Shown here: piece after piece, positions 15,635 to 21,413 of the stretch
Numbering within the stretch: the stretch's first letter is position 1
How the letters are laid out: every line of letters begins with the position of its first letter
DNA from: CBFGTA01 sp965651595
GTDB taxonomy: Bacteria; Actinomycetota; Actinomycetes; S36-B12; UBA10799
DNA: 21,413 bases
Assembly: GCA_965651595.1 (NCBI GenBank)
Contig: CBFGTA010000027.1
Location: forward strand, 1-21,413
Direction: 5' to 3'
Translations under genes and position numbers: made by a program
The notes under the pieces: generated by a model
What the model was told of the DNA's origin: nothing
The model's database searches: none
The model's input: the letters and a program-made list of their open reading frames with translations, nothing else

Positions 15635-16453
15635 TCCCGACGCCACTACTCCGGTTGCTAGCAGAACCAGCATCAGCCCCCCGAGCACTAGTCGATAGAT
15701 CGCGAACACAGTCAACGAATGGCTCGTGAGCCAGCGCAGGAGCCAGGCGATCGACGCATATCCGACCACGAAGGCCACAATCGTGGCGACGATTGTGGGT
15801 CCCCAAGCCACTGCCCCTTCCCCCCCGATCTCCTTCAATTCGTAGATTCCCGATGCGGCCACGGCCGGAACCGACAGCAAGAACGACACCCGAGCCGCGT
15901 CTTTGCGGGTGAAGCCGGCCGCCCGAGCCGCCGTAATGGTGATACCGGAACGGGAGACGCCGGGAATCAAAGACAAGACCTGGGCGAACCCGATCGCCAG
16001 TGTCGATTTCGCGTTGAGGTCGGTCTCGACAAGTCGCTGGGGAGAATATCGGTCCATCGCCCACAGCAAAATGCCGAAGACAATCGTCATGATGGCGTTG
16101 AGCCACAAGTTGCGGGCCACTGTGCTCACCTGTTCGGCAAACAAGAACCCAAATATCACCAGCGGTACTGTGCCGATGATCAAGTACCATCCCAGCCGTG
16201 AATCGAAAGATCCCCGCAAGCGAGGGGTATAAAGGCTGCGGACCCAGGTAACCGCGATATCCCACAGTTCGCGCCAGAAAAAGATGATAACGGCGGCCAG
16301 GGTCCCGAGTTGCGTAACAGCTGTGAAGGCTGCCCCAGGGTCGTCCCAGCCCAACAGTTGGGGAACAACAAGTAGGTGCCCAGATGAGGAAATGGGCAGG
16401 AACTCGGTGAGGCCTTGAACGATGCCGAGGAGGATGGCCTCCAGCCAACTCAT
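15632..16453 (-). CDS. uppP: Undecaprenyl-diphosphatase UppP (BacA)
   Basis: A 273-residue polytopic membrane protein that dephosphorylates undecaprenyl diphosphate to recycle the lipid carrier for peptidoglycan and other wall polymers. The catalytic motif EFLPISSSGHL (17-27, Glu17 and His26) and the second motif PGVSRSG (164-170) are intact. Several hydrophobic spans are visible (for example 46-60, 88-107, 118-132, 153-165, 190-205, 218-238 and 250-268). The length is typical. The ATG at 16453 overlaps the stop of the upstream LLM oxidoreductase gene as ATGA, so its translation is likely coupled. mshC starts nine bases after its stop. M. tuberculosis also has uppP near mshC (Rv2136c and Rv2130c, from memory). 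Confidence 0.97.
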   Translation of the reverse strand: MSWLEAILLGIVQGLTEFLPISSSGHLLVVPQLLGWDDPGAAFTAVTQLGTLAAVIIFFWRELWDIAVTWVRSLYTPRLRGSFDSRLGWYLIIGTVPLVIFGFLFAEQVSTVARNLWLNAIMTIVFGILLWAMDRYSPQRLVETDLNAKSTLAIGFAQVLSLIPGVSRSGITITAARAAGFTRKDAARVSFLLSVPAVAASGIYELKEIGGEGAVAWGPTIVATIVAFVVGYASIAWLLRWLTSHSLTVFAIYRLVLGGLMLVLLATGVVASG

Positions 16454-17502
16454 GACTCAGCGAGCCCTGCTTCTGCCACGAGTTCCGCCATCGTTTGTAC
16501 AGTTCGGATCCGCTCGTCAAGGCTGCCAGCGTAGGTCGCGACGGTGAGAGTGCTCACCCCGGCCTCGGCGTAGGCATGTAGGCGGTCGCGGATGCGTTCA
16601 CGGGGACCAATCAGGCTGGTCTTGTCGATGAAGTCCAGGGGCACTGCCTCCATCGCTTCGCCCTGCCGCTTCGACAAGTACAACTCTTGGATCGTGGTGG
16701 CAGCGTCTTCGTAGCCCATCCGGCAGGCCAAGTTGTTGTAGAAGTTCTTCTCACGGCTGCCCATCCCGCCGATGTAGAGCGCCGAGTAGGCACGAATCGG
16801 CGCGGCGCAGGCGGAAACGTCATCACCGATAACGACCGGCACAGTCGGGACGATGTCGAACCCTGCCAGTGTTTTGCCAGCTTTGGCGCGGCCAGCCTCC
16901 AAGTGGGACGACAGTTCTGAAGAAAACTCGGGACTGAAGAAGATGGCCAGCCATCCGTCGAACAGTTCGCCCGCGAGTTCAAGGTTCTTCGGTCCAATAG
17001 CTGCAAGGTAGAATGGGATCTGTTCCCGGGCGGGATGCACGGTCAAGGTCAGCGCTTTGCCGGGACCGTCGGGCAACGGCAGGGTGAAGAATTCTCCGTC
17101 GTAGGTGACGCGCTCGCGGGCTAGCGCCTGGCGCACGATGTCGGTGTATTCGCGGGTCCGGGCCAGTGGCTTTGCGAACCGGACCCCGTGCCACCCTTCC
17201 GACACCTGCGGCCCTGACACGCCAAGGCCGAGGCGGAACCGGCCCCCGCTCAGAGTATCGAGCGTGGCGGCGGTCATGGCCGTCATGGCCGGAGTGCGAG
17301 CCGGGATCTGAAACACCGCGCTGCCAATGTCAATAGAGCTGGTATGAGCGGCAATCCACGACAGCACTGTCGGAGCGTCAGAGCCGTAGGCCTCAGCGGC
17401 CCAGACCACCGAGTAGCCGAGCTTGTCGGCCTCCTGAGCTAGCACCAGATTGTCAGCGTCATTTCCAGCACCCCAATAGCCGAGGTTGAGACCTAGTCGC
17501 AT
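16450..17502 (-). CDS. LLM-class F420-dependent oxidoreductase, Rv3520c-like
   Basis: A 350-residue luciferase-like TIM-barrel protein. It opens with MRLGLNLGYWGAGND, followed by VVWAAEAYGSDAPTVLSW, the family text GSAVFQIPARTPAMTAM, TLDTLSGGRFRLGLGVSGPQVSEGWHGVRF, and PLARTREYTDIVRQAL. From memory this pattern resembles the mycobacterial Rv3520c family of predicted F420 users. The natural substrate is unknown, and the cofactor is assigned by family rather than shown. The ATG at 17502 lacks an SD but has TAGGGT exactly six bases upstream, consistent with a leaderless transcript. It is the first gene of a tight LLM-uppP-mshC unit (4-base overlap with uppP) and is divergent from the aldo/keto reductase. 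Confidence 0.93.
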   Translation of the reverse strand: MRLGLNLGYWGAGNDADNLVLAQEADKLGYSVVWAAEAYGSDAPTVLSWIAAHTSSIDIGSAVFQIPARTPAMTAMTAATLDTLSGGRFRLGLGVSGPQVSEGWHGVRFAKPLARTREYTDIVRQALARERVTYDGEFFTLPLPDGPGKALTLTVHPAREQIPFYLAAIGPKNLELAGELFDGWLAIFFSPEFSSELSSHLEAGRAKAGKTLAGFDIVPTVPVVIGDDVSACAAPIRAYSALYIGGMGSREKNFYNNLACRMGYEDAATTIQELYLSKRQGEAMEAVPLDFIDKTSLIGPRERIRDRLHAYAEAGVSTLTVATYAGSLDERIRTVQTMAELVAEAGLAES

Positions 17503-17508
17503 GGGGTG

Positions 17509-17514
17509 ACCCTA
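17509..17514 (-). promoter_or_regulatory. -10-like TAGGGT of the LLM oxidoreductase, leaderless geometry
   Basis: On the minus strand TAGGGT, then CACCCC, then the ATG at 17502. No SD is present between them. Transcription would start on the start codon. Confidence 0.45.
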
Positions 17515-17556
17515 CCCGAGAGTGTGTCGGCAGCCTTGAGTTACCCGGGTTTGTCG

Positions 17557-17562
17557 TAGCGT
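17557..17562 (+). promoter_or_regulatory. -10-like TAGCGT of the aldo/keto reductase, leaderless geometry
   Basis: TAGCGT is followed by GAGTCC and the ATG at 17569. A CCTTGA at 17534-17539 lies 17 bases upstream and could serve as a weak -35. There is no SD. Confidence 0.45.
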
Positions 17563-17568
17563 GAGTCC

Positions 17569-18561
17569 ATGCATCGTCGGCGACTCGGACATTCCGGTCT
17601 GGAGATATCGCGCTTGGGTCTGGGCACCATGAATTGGGGCCGCGATATCGACGAGTTCGCCGCGCAGGATCTCTTGGAGTGCTTCCACTCTGCAGGTGGC
17701 AACCTTGTCGACACGGCCGATGTGTATGCCGAAGGAGCGGCCGAAGAAATACTGGGTAACGCGATGTCGCGACTGTCGTGTCGTGACGATCTCGTCCTCG
17801 TCACCAAGACCGGGTCCCGCCCGGGGGCGTCTCGCCGTTTTGACGCATCTCGAACCCATTTGCTGGCGGGCCTTGATCAATCGCTGCGGCGACTTGGCAC
17901 TGACCGGGTTGACGTGTGGATGATTCACGGCTGGGACCCGCTGACGCCGATCGATGAGACCGTTGCCTCCATGGATGTGGCTGTGGCGAGCGGACGAGCC
18001 CGCTATGCGGGGATCTCCAACTATTCGGGCTGGCAACTCGCGACTGCGGCGGGAATCTCCGGCGGCTATCCGCAGGTCAGTCTGATAGCTGCCGAGCACG
18101 AATATTCGCTGCTGCAACGAGGAATCGAACGCGAAGTGCTCCCGGCGACGAAGTATCACGGGCTCGGTGTTCTGGCATGGTCGCCTTTGGGTCGGGGGGT
18201 CCTCACCGGTAAGTATCGCCGAACGATTCCCGCTGGATCACGGGCAGCCAGTCCCACATATTCCAACTACGTTAGGCCCTACCTGGTCGATGCCCTTCGG
18301 CCCATTGTTGACGCCACAGCTACGGCAGCCGAGGGCATGGGCGTCAGTCCCGCACAGATTTCATTAGCGTGGGTGCGCGATCGGCCTGGGGTTGCCGCAG
18401 CTATTGTGGGTGCTCGATCGGTTGAACAGCTCAACACGCTGCTGAGTAGCGAGTTGGTCGTGCTTCCGGCTCAGATCGCCGAGGCACTCGATGAGGTGAG
18501 TGCTCCCCCTCGCGGCTACCCCGATTTTGGCTGGAATCAAGTGCCTGACCCGCGTGATTGA
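17569..18561 (+). CDS. Aldo/keto reductase
   Basis: A 330-residue (alpha/beta)8-barrel NADPH-dependent oxidoreductase. It opens RRLGHSGLEISRLGLGTMNWG. The catalytic tetrad is visible as Asp48 (NLVDTADVY), Tyr53, Lys80 (LVLVTKTG) and His120 (VDVWMIHGWD). NADP-binding text near the C-terminus includes SPLGRGVLTGKY and VGARSVEQL. This is the layout of bacterial ion-channel-beta-like or AKR11/12-type reductases acting on small aldehydes or ketones, and the substrate cannot be deduced. The start codon lacks an SD but has the TAGCGT-N6-ATG arrangement. It is divergent from the LLM oxidoreductase gene (66 bases apart) and converges with the M20 peptidase gene 28 bases downstream, with no clear terminator between them. 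Confidence 0.94.
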   Translation: MHRRRLGHSGLEISRLGLGTMNWGRDIDEFAAQDLLECFHSAGGNLVDTADVYAEGAAEEILGNAMSRLSCRDDLVLVTKTGSRPGASRRFDASRTHLLAGLDQSLRRLGTDRVDVWMIHGWDPLTPIDETVASMDVAVASGRARYAGISNYSGWQLATAAGISGGYPQVSLIAAEHEYSLLQRGIEREVLPATKYHGLGVLAWSPLGRGVLTGKYRRTIPAGSRAASPTYSNYVRPYLVDALRPIVDATATAAEGMGVSPAQISLAWVRDRPGVAAAIVGARSVEQLNTLLSSELVVLPAQIAEALDEVSAPPRGYPDFGWNQVPDPRD

Positions 18562-18589
18562 TCAAGAGGTCTGGATGATTTCTGGCCCG

Positions 18590-19912
18590 CTAGGCCGACC
18601 GCAGGAACCGATCGAGGACTCGCACACCGAACTGCAACGCTGATACTGGAACCCGCTCATTGACGTTGTGAAACATGCCGAAAAAGTCGAGGTCGGGCGG
18701 CAGCCGGAGTGGGGAAAACCCGAAACAGCGGATGCCGAGTTCGGAGAATGCTTTAGCGTCGGTGCCCCCGGTCATGAGGTAGGGCACGACCTGCGCTCCC
18801 GGGTCTTGCTCCCGCAGGGCCTGCGCCATCAGATCTACAGTGGGCCCGTCGAACGTCGTTTCGACCGCCACATCCCTGTGGATGTGAGAGACGTCGATTC
18901 CGGGGCCCGCTAGTTCACGAATCTTGGCCAGCAGTTCGTCTTCGTGGCCGGGAAGGAATCGACCATCGATGGCCGCCGACGCCGTGGCAGGAACGACGTT
19001 CACTTTGAAGCCGGCATCGAGCATCGTCACGTTCGCAGTGTTGCGCACCATGGCACCGACGATTTTGGCCAGTGAACCGAGTTCGGCAGTCATCTTCTCC
19101 GGGTTGTCCAGGTCGAATTCCACGCCGGTCAGTTGGGTCAACGTGTCCAGGAATCGGCGTGTGGTGTCGTCGAGTTCAGGTTCAAACCGATGCTGGCTGA
19201 TGCGGGACGCGGCCGCGCACAGGCGACTGACGGCGGAGTCGGTGAGGAACAGTGACCCATGGCTAGCGTCAGCAGTCGCGGCTAGCCGCAACCACGAGAT
19301 GCCCTTTTCGGCGGTCTGGATCGGGTAGAGGCGCAGATCGTCATTGATCGTGAGCGAGAAGCCGCCGACTTCACCGACTGCCTCAGTGACTCCCTCGAAG
19401 AGTTCTGGTCGATTGTCGACCAACCAGTGGGATCCGTGCACCCCCCCGGCTTCCTCATCGGGCAGGAACAGCACGAGCAAGTCCCGGTCAGGTTTGACCC
19501 CAGTGCGTGCCCATTGGCGCAGGACAGCCAAGATCATGCCGTCCATGTCTTTCATGTCAACGGCTCCTCGCCCCCACAGCACACCATCGTCGTCGATGTG
19601 CCCACTCAAGGGGGCAACCTGCCAGTCCGGCTCGGGGGCAGGCACAACGTCAAGGTGGCCATGGACAAGCAGCGCCGGTCGATCGGGGTTCTCTCCGGCG
19701 ATTCGGGTCACATACCCGGCCCGGCGGTCACCGGTCGTGGTGTACACCTCGCCGTCGATCCCAACTTCTGCAAGACAGTCGGCCACGAACTCGGCTGCAT
19801 CCCGCTCCCCTGGTCCCGCACCTGTCCCGTCATTGGTGGAATCGATGCGGATCAAGTCCTGTACGAGGCGAGCCACCTCATCGGAAGCTGACGGCGTCGG
19901 AGCGGAAGTCAC
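18590..19912 (-). CDS. M20-family metallopeptidase (ArgE/DapE/ACY1-like)
   Basis: A 440-residue zinc hydrolase of the M20/M25/M40 group, whose members deacylate amino acids or cleave dipeptides in the cytoplasm. Metal-binding motifs are HGHLDVVP (84-91, His86 and Asp88), GRGAVDMKD (114-122, bridging Asp119), PDEEAGG (151-157, catalytic and metal Glu153-Glu154), and a C-terminal GMFHNVNERV that supplies the last histidine. A dimerisation domain lies between (about 205-330). The layout and length match actinobacterial M20 proteins rather than the shorter DapE. The specificity is unknown. The GTG at 19912 has no SD but has CAGTAT six bases upstream. It is transcribed away from tRNA-Leu and converges with the aldo/keto reductase. 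Confidence 0.93.
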   Translation of the reverse strand: MTSAPTPSASDEVARLVQDLIRIDSTNDGTGAGPGERDAAEFVADCLAEVGIDGEVYTTTGDRRAGYVTRIAGENPDRPALLVHGHLDVVPAPEPDWQVAPLSGHIDDDGVLWGRGAVDMKDMDGMILAVLRQWARTGVKPDRDLLVLFLPDEEAGGVHGSHWLVDNRPELFEGVTEAVGEVGGFSLTINDDLRLYPIQTAEKGISWLRLAATADASHGSLFLTDSAVSRLCAAASRISQHRFEPELDDTTRRFLDTLTQLTGVEFDLDNPEKMTAELGSLAKIVGAMVRNTANVTMLDAGFKVNVVPATASAAIDGRFLPGHEDELLAKIRELAGPGIDVSHIHRDVAVETTFDGPTVDLMAQALREQDPGAQVVPYLMTGGTDAKAFSELGIRCFGFSPLRLPPDLDFFGMFHNVNERVPVSALQFGVRVLDRFLRSA

Positions 19913-19918
19913 ATTGCC

Positions 19919-19924
19919 ATACTG
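19919..19924 (-). promoter_or_regulatory. -10-like CAGTAT of the M20 peptidase, leaderless geometry
   Basis: On the minus strand CAGTAT, then GGCAAT, then the GTG at 19912. It keeps the A2 and T6 of the -10 hexamer and the same six-base gap as the other candidates, but lacks T1, so it is weaker. Confidence 0.35.
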
Positions 19925-20009
19925 TCGTACCTGGCCAACGGGCGCTAATCTGGATACCCGCGGTCGCTCGGCTCATCTCAATGCGCCATTATGGGTGGCT
20001 GTGACCCAA

Positions 20010-20094
20010 GTCCGGGTGGCGGAATGGCAGACGCGCTAGCTTGAGGTGCTAGTGCCCGTTTAAGGGCGTGGGGGTTCAAGTCCCCCTCCGGACA
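20010..20094 (+). tRNA. tRNA-Leu (anticodon GAG)
   Basis: An 85-base class II tRNA. The acceptor 5' strand GTCCGGG (20010-20016) pairs with TCCGGAC (20087-20093) with one G-U pair, and A20094 is the discriminator. The anticodon stem CTAGC/GCTAG (20036-20040 with 20048-20052) encloses TTGAGGT, giving anticodon GAG at 20043-20045, which reads CUC and CUU leucine codons. The long variable arm has a GCCC/GGGC stem (20054-20057 with 20064-20067). The T-arm is GGGGG-TTCAAGT-CCCCC (20070-20086). CCA is not encoded, since CTG follows the discriminator. Confidence 0.97.
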
Positions 20095-20112
20095 CTGTGT
20101 CCTTATCTCAGG

Positions 20113-20161
20113 ACATAGGAAACTCGTGGACCCTCAGGGGTTTACGAGTTTCCTATGTTTT
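20113..20161 (+). terminator. Very strong hairpin after tRNA-Leu, likely terminator
   Basis: ACATAGGAAACTCGT at 20113-20127 pairs perfectly with 20144-20158. Two G-U pairs and ACCC/GGGT continue the stem inward to a TCAG loop, giving about 21 uninterrupted pairs. TTTT (20158-20161) follows on plus. It may end the tRNA transcript. It also contains the stop codon of the possible transposase remnant on minus, so it may have arrived with a mobile element. Confidence 0.75.
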
Positions 20162-20213
20162 GGGGTTGGTGGTCCTTGTGTGGGTTGAGGGTGAGGTCGC
20201 AGAGGATCTGGGG
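20142..20213 (-). pseudogene. Possible decayed IS481-family transposase C-terminal tail
   Basis: Read on minus, 20210-20142 encodes a short tail containing ILCDLTLNPHKDHQPQ and then a TAA. This resembles the IS481-type C-terminus, whose typical text is GE(L/I)LR(E/Q)LTLDPTRDYQP (from memory). An in-frame TAA at 20214-20216 cuts it off upstream, and I find no DDE residues in the bases before it. It is therefore a fragment of about 23 codons at best. The resemblance is short and could be coincidental. Confidence 0.4.
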
Positions 20214-20290
20214 TTATAGGCCAGAATGTCCCGGGTTAGGCGTGTCAGGGCGTCGGGGTGGATAACTTCTGAGGACCGGCAGTGCACGGG

Positions 20291-20296
20291 TAGGCT
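20291..20296 (+). promoter_or_regulatory. -10-like TAGGCT of the DinG-like gene, leaderless geometry
   Basis: TAGGCT is followed by seven bases (CGTCCGC) and the GTG at 20304. No SD lies between. The transcription start would be at the start codon or one base before it. Confidence 0.4.
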
Positions 20297-20303
20297 CGTC
20301 CGC

Positions 20304-21413
20304 GTGAGTCGGCCCGTGAGCGAAGTACCTGCGCAACAACTGCTGGAATGGGTCGTTGAGCGACTTCCGCACGCAGAACATCGCCCTCAGCAGGCCGCAA
20401 TGACCGATGCCGTGGCGGAGGCCATCGCGCAGGAGTCGAGCCTTCTTTGCCAGGCCGGCACTGGAGTGGGCAAGTCCATTGCAGTTCTGGCCGCAACAAT
20501 CACAAGCGGCCAAAGGACCGTCTACTCCACTGCGACCAGACAGCTCGGAAATCAACTCACCACTGCCGACGTTCCCGTCGTTGTTGAAGCCCTCCGAGCC
20601 CACGGAGTGGAAACACCGACGGTTGCCTTATTGAAGGGTCGATCCAACTACCTGTGTCTTTTCAAGGCGTGGAACGAGATCGATATGTCGCGGCAGGGTG
20701 ACCTGCTGTCCACCGACGGCGCATCGCGCGAGACCCAGCAGCGCCAGTGGAAGGCTGTTGAAGACTGGGCCGAACGTACGGACTCGGGAGACCGTTCGGA
20801 AGCACCAACGATGATCGATGAAGACTGGGCTCGATTGTCGGTTGATTCTGCCGCCTGCTTGGGACAGAAATGCCCGATGGTTCGGGACTGCTTCGCGGAG
20901 AAGGCCCGAGCGGCCGCCCGGGATGCCGACCTCGTCGTCACGAACCACGCGCTATTGGCACTGGACTGGCAGTCCGAACAGCCGCTCCTGCACGACACCG
21001 ACGTATTCGTCGTGGACGAGGCCCATGACCTTGAACGATATTGTTCGACAGGTTGGGGCGCGTCGCTAACCATTCGTGACCTGGATGCCACAGAACCCTC
21101 GCTGCGCAAGATGGTGAACGGCAAAGAGGGTGCTTCCACTCTCGACACGTATCGACGAACGAGTTCCGCCGTTGCTGACATCCTCGATGAACTCAGTGAT
21201 GGTCGACTTGACGAATTACCCGAAAATCTTGATGATCACCTCGCGGTAATGACGCGATTACTGAAGAAGGCACAGCAACAGTCCGACGATCCACCGTCGT
21301 CGGAGGAGTCTTCTGGATCGCAGGATGAGCTAGGGTCGCTAGGCCAGGTCAACCAGTTGCTCAAACAGCTTGGCACTTTGCGAGGAGCGCGCGGGAAAGC
21401 GTGGGTTCGGTGG
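20304..21413 (+). CDS. dinG: DinG/XPD-like Fe-S ATP-dependent helicase (N-terminal 370 codons; cut by window end)
   Basis: A superfamily 2 DNA helicase, open through the right edge without a stop. RPQQAAMTDAV (27-37) is the Q-motif-like entry, and Walker A is AGTGVGKS at 51-58. A four-cysteine Fe-S domain follows with Cys118 (SNYLCL), Cys185, Cys190 and Cys196 (ACLGQKCPMVRDCF), then VVTNHALL and DEAH at 238-241 (VVDEAHDLE). This is the order of DinG and XPD family 5'-3' helicases, which act on repair and replication intermediates. A low-complexity Ser/Glu/Asp-rich linker lies near 330-345. The GTG at 20304 is the first start compatible with the conserved region. It has no SD but a -10-like hexamer seven bases upstream. 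The C-terminal helicase motifs IV-VI are outside the window. Actinobacterial proteins of this type are often simply called DinG, so the symbol is a family-level assignment. Confidence 0.93.
   Translation, partial: MSRPVSEVPAQQLLEWVVERLPHAEHRPQQAAMTDAVAEAIAQESSLLCQAGTGVGKSIAVLAATITSGQRTVYSTATRQLGNQLTTADVPVVVEALRAHGVETPTVALLKGRSNYLCLFKAWNEIDMSRQGDLLSTDGASRETQQRQWKAVEDWAERTDSGDRSEAPTMIDEDWARLSVDSAACLGQKCPMVRDCFAEKARAAARDADLVVTNHALLALDWQSEQPLLHDTDVFVVDEAHDLERYCSTGWGASLTIRDLDATEPSLRKMVNGKEGASTLDTYRRTSSAVADILDELSDGRLDELPENLDDHLAVMTRLLKKAQQQSDDPPSSEESSGSQDELGSLGQVNQLLKQLGTLRGARGKAWVRW

Larger units (their letters stand above)
20095..20303. other. Gap between tRNA-Leu and the DinG-like gene
   Basis: This 209-base stretch has no intact gene. 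It begins with TGTCCT-TATCTC-AGGACA (20098-20115), an inverted repeat two bases beyond the tRNA element boundary. It continues with a 21-bp hairpin, a short stretch resembling a transposase C-terminus on minus, then unassigned G-rich sequence and the -10 candidate of the helicase gene. No SD-preceded small gene was convincing. Confidence 0.6.

Noticed and set aside
15606..16520. A 304-codon minus-strand frame overlapping uppP
   Set aside because: It is a different frame of the same strand as uppP, which has both catalytic motifs and membrane spans. The alternative is Arg/Gly/His-rich without motifs.
20214..20603. A 129-codon minus-strand frame across the dinG-like start
   Set aside because: It is antisense to the helicase N-terminus, including Walker A, and shows no recognisable domain.

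Overview
This window looks like a core chromosomal segment of an actinomycete (Actinomycetota). The evidence is a Pup-proteasome pair (the 5' end of dop read on the minus strand, plus the ARC/Mpa ATPase), the mycothiol enzyme MshC, an F420-type luciferase-like oxidoreductase, B12-dependent MetH, and moderately high G+C by eye. I see no phage genes, CRISPR array or intact mobile element. The order dop - arc - trmI - RecB-like nuclease ... metH - PAC2 ... mshC ... uppP resembles, from memory, the Rv2112c-Rv2136c stretch of Mycobacterium tuberculosis. I could not align it here. I cannot name the genus.

Layout. 1-2900 (minus): trmI, arc and dop run as a probable operon for tRNA m1A58 methylation and pupylated-protein turnover. 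3009-4584 (plus): a RecB-like Fe-S nuclease overlaps by 11 bases an ABC ATPase that has no adjacent permease. 4650-8958 (minus): metH followed by a HAD hydrolase. 9161-9988 (plus): a PAC2-family protein, divergent from metH. 10041-14373: a carbohydrate cassette, with zwf and pgi on minus and a short-type gnd divergent on plus. Together these link glucose-6-phosphate to fructose-6-phosphate and to the oxidative pentose phosphate route. 14396-17502 (minus): LLM oxidoreductase, uppP and mshC, tightly packed with a 4-base overlap and a 9-base gap. 17569-18561 (plus): an aldo/keto reductase. 18590-19912 (minus): an M20 peptidase. 20010-20094 (plus): tRNA-Leu(GAG). 20095-20303: a gap with a very strong hairpin and what looks like a decayed IS481-type transposase tail. 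20304-21413 (plus): the first 370 codons of a DinG/XPD-type Fe-S helicase, cut by the window end.

Most protein families are well known, and I do not see a clearly new multigene system. The observations most worth a second look are regulatory or architectural. A 15-bp perfect terminator for gnd lies inside the convergent mshC coding sequence. A -10-like hexamer sits exactly 6 or 7 bases before the start codon of six genes, suggesting leaderless transcripts. An orphan ABC ATPase is translationally coupled to a nuclease. An 8-bp direct repeat with 10-bp period lies in the nuclease leader. A possible IS remnant sits directly behind the tRNA.
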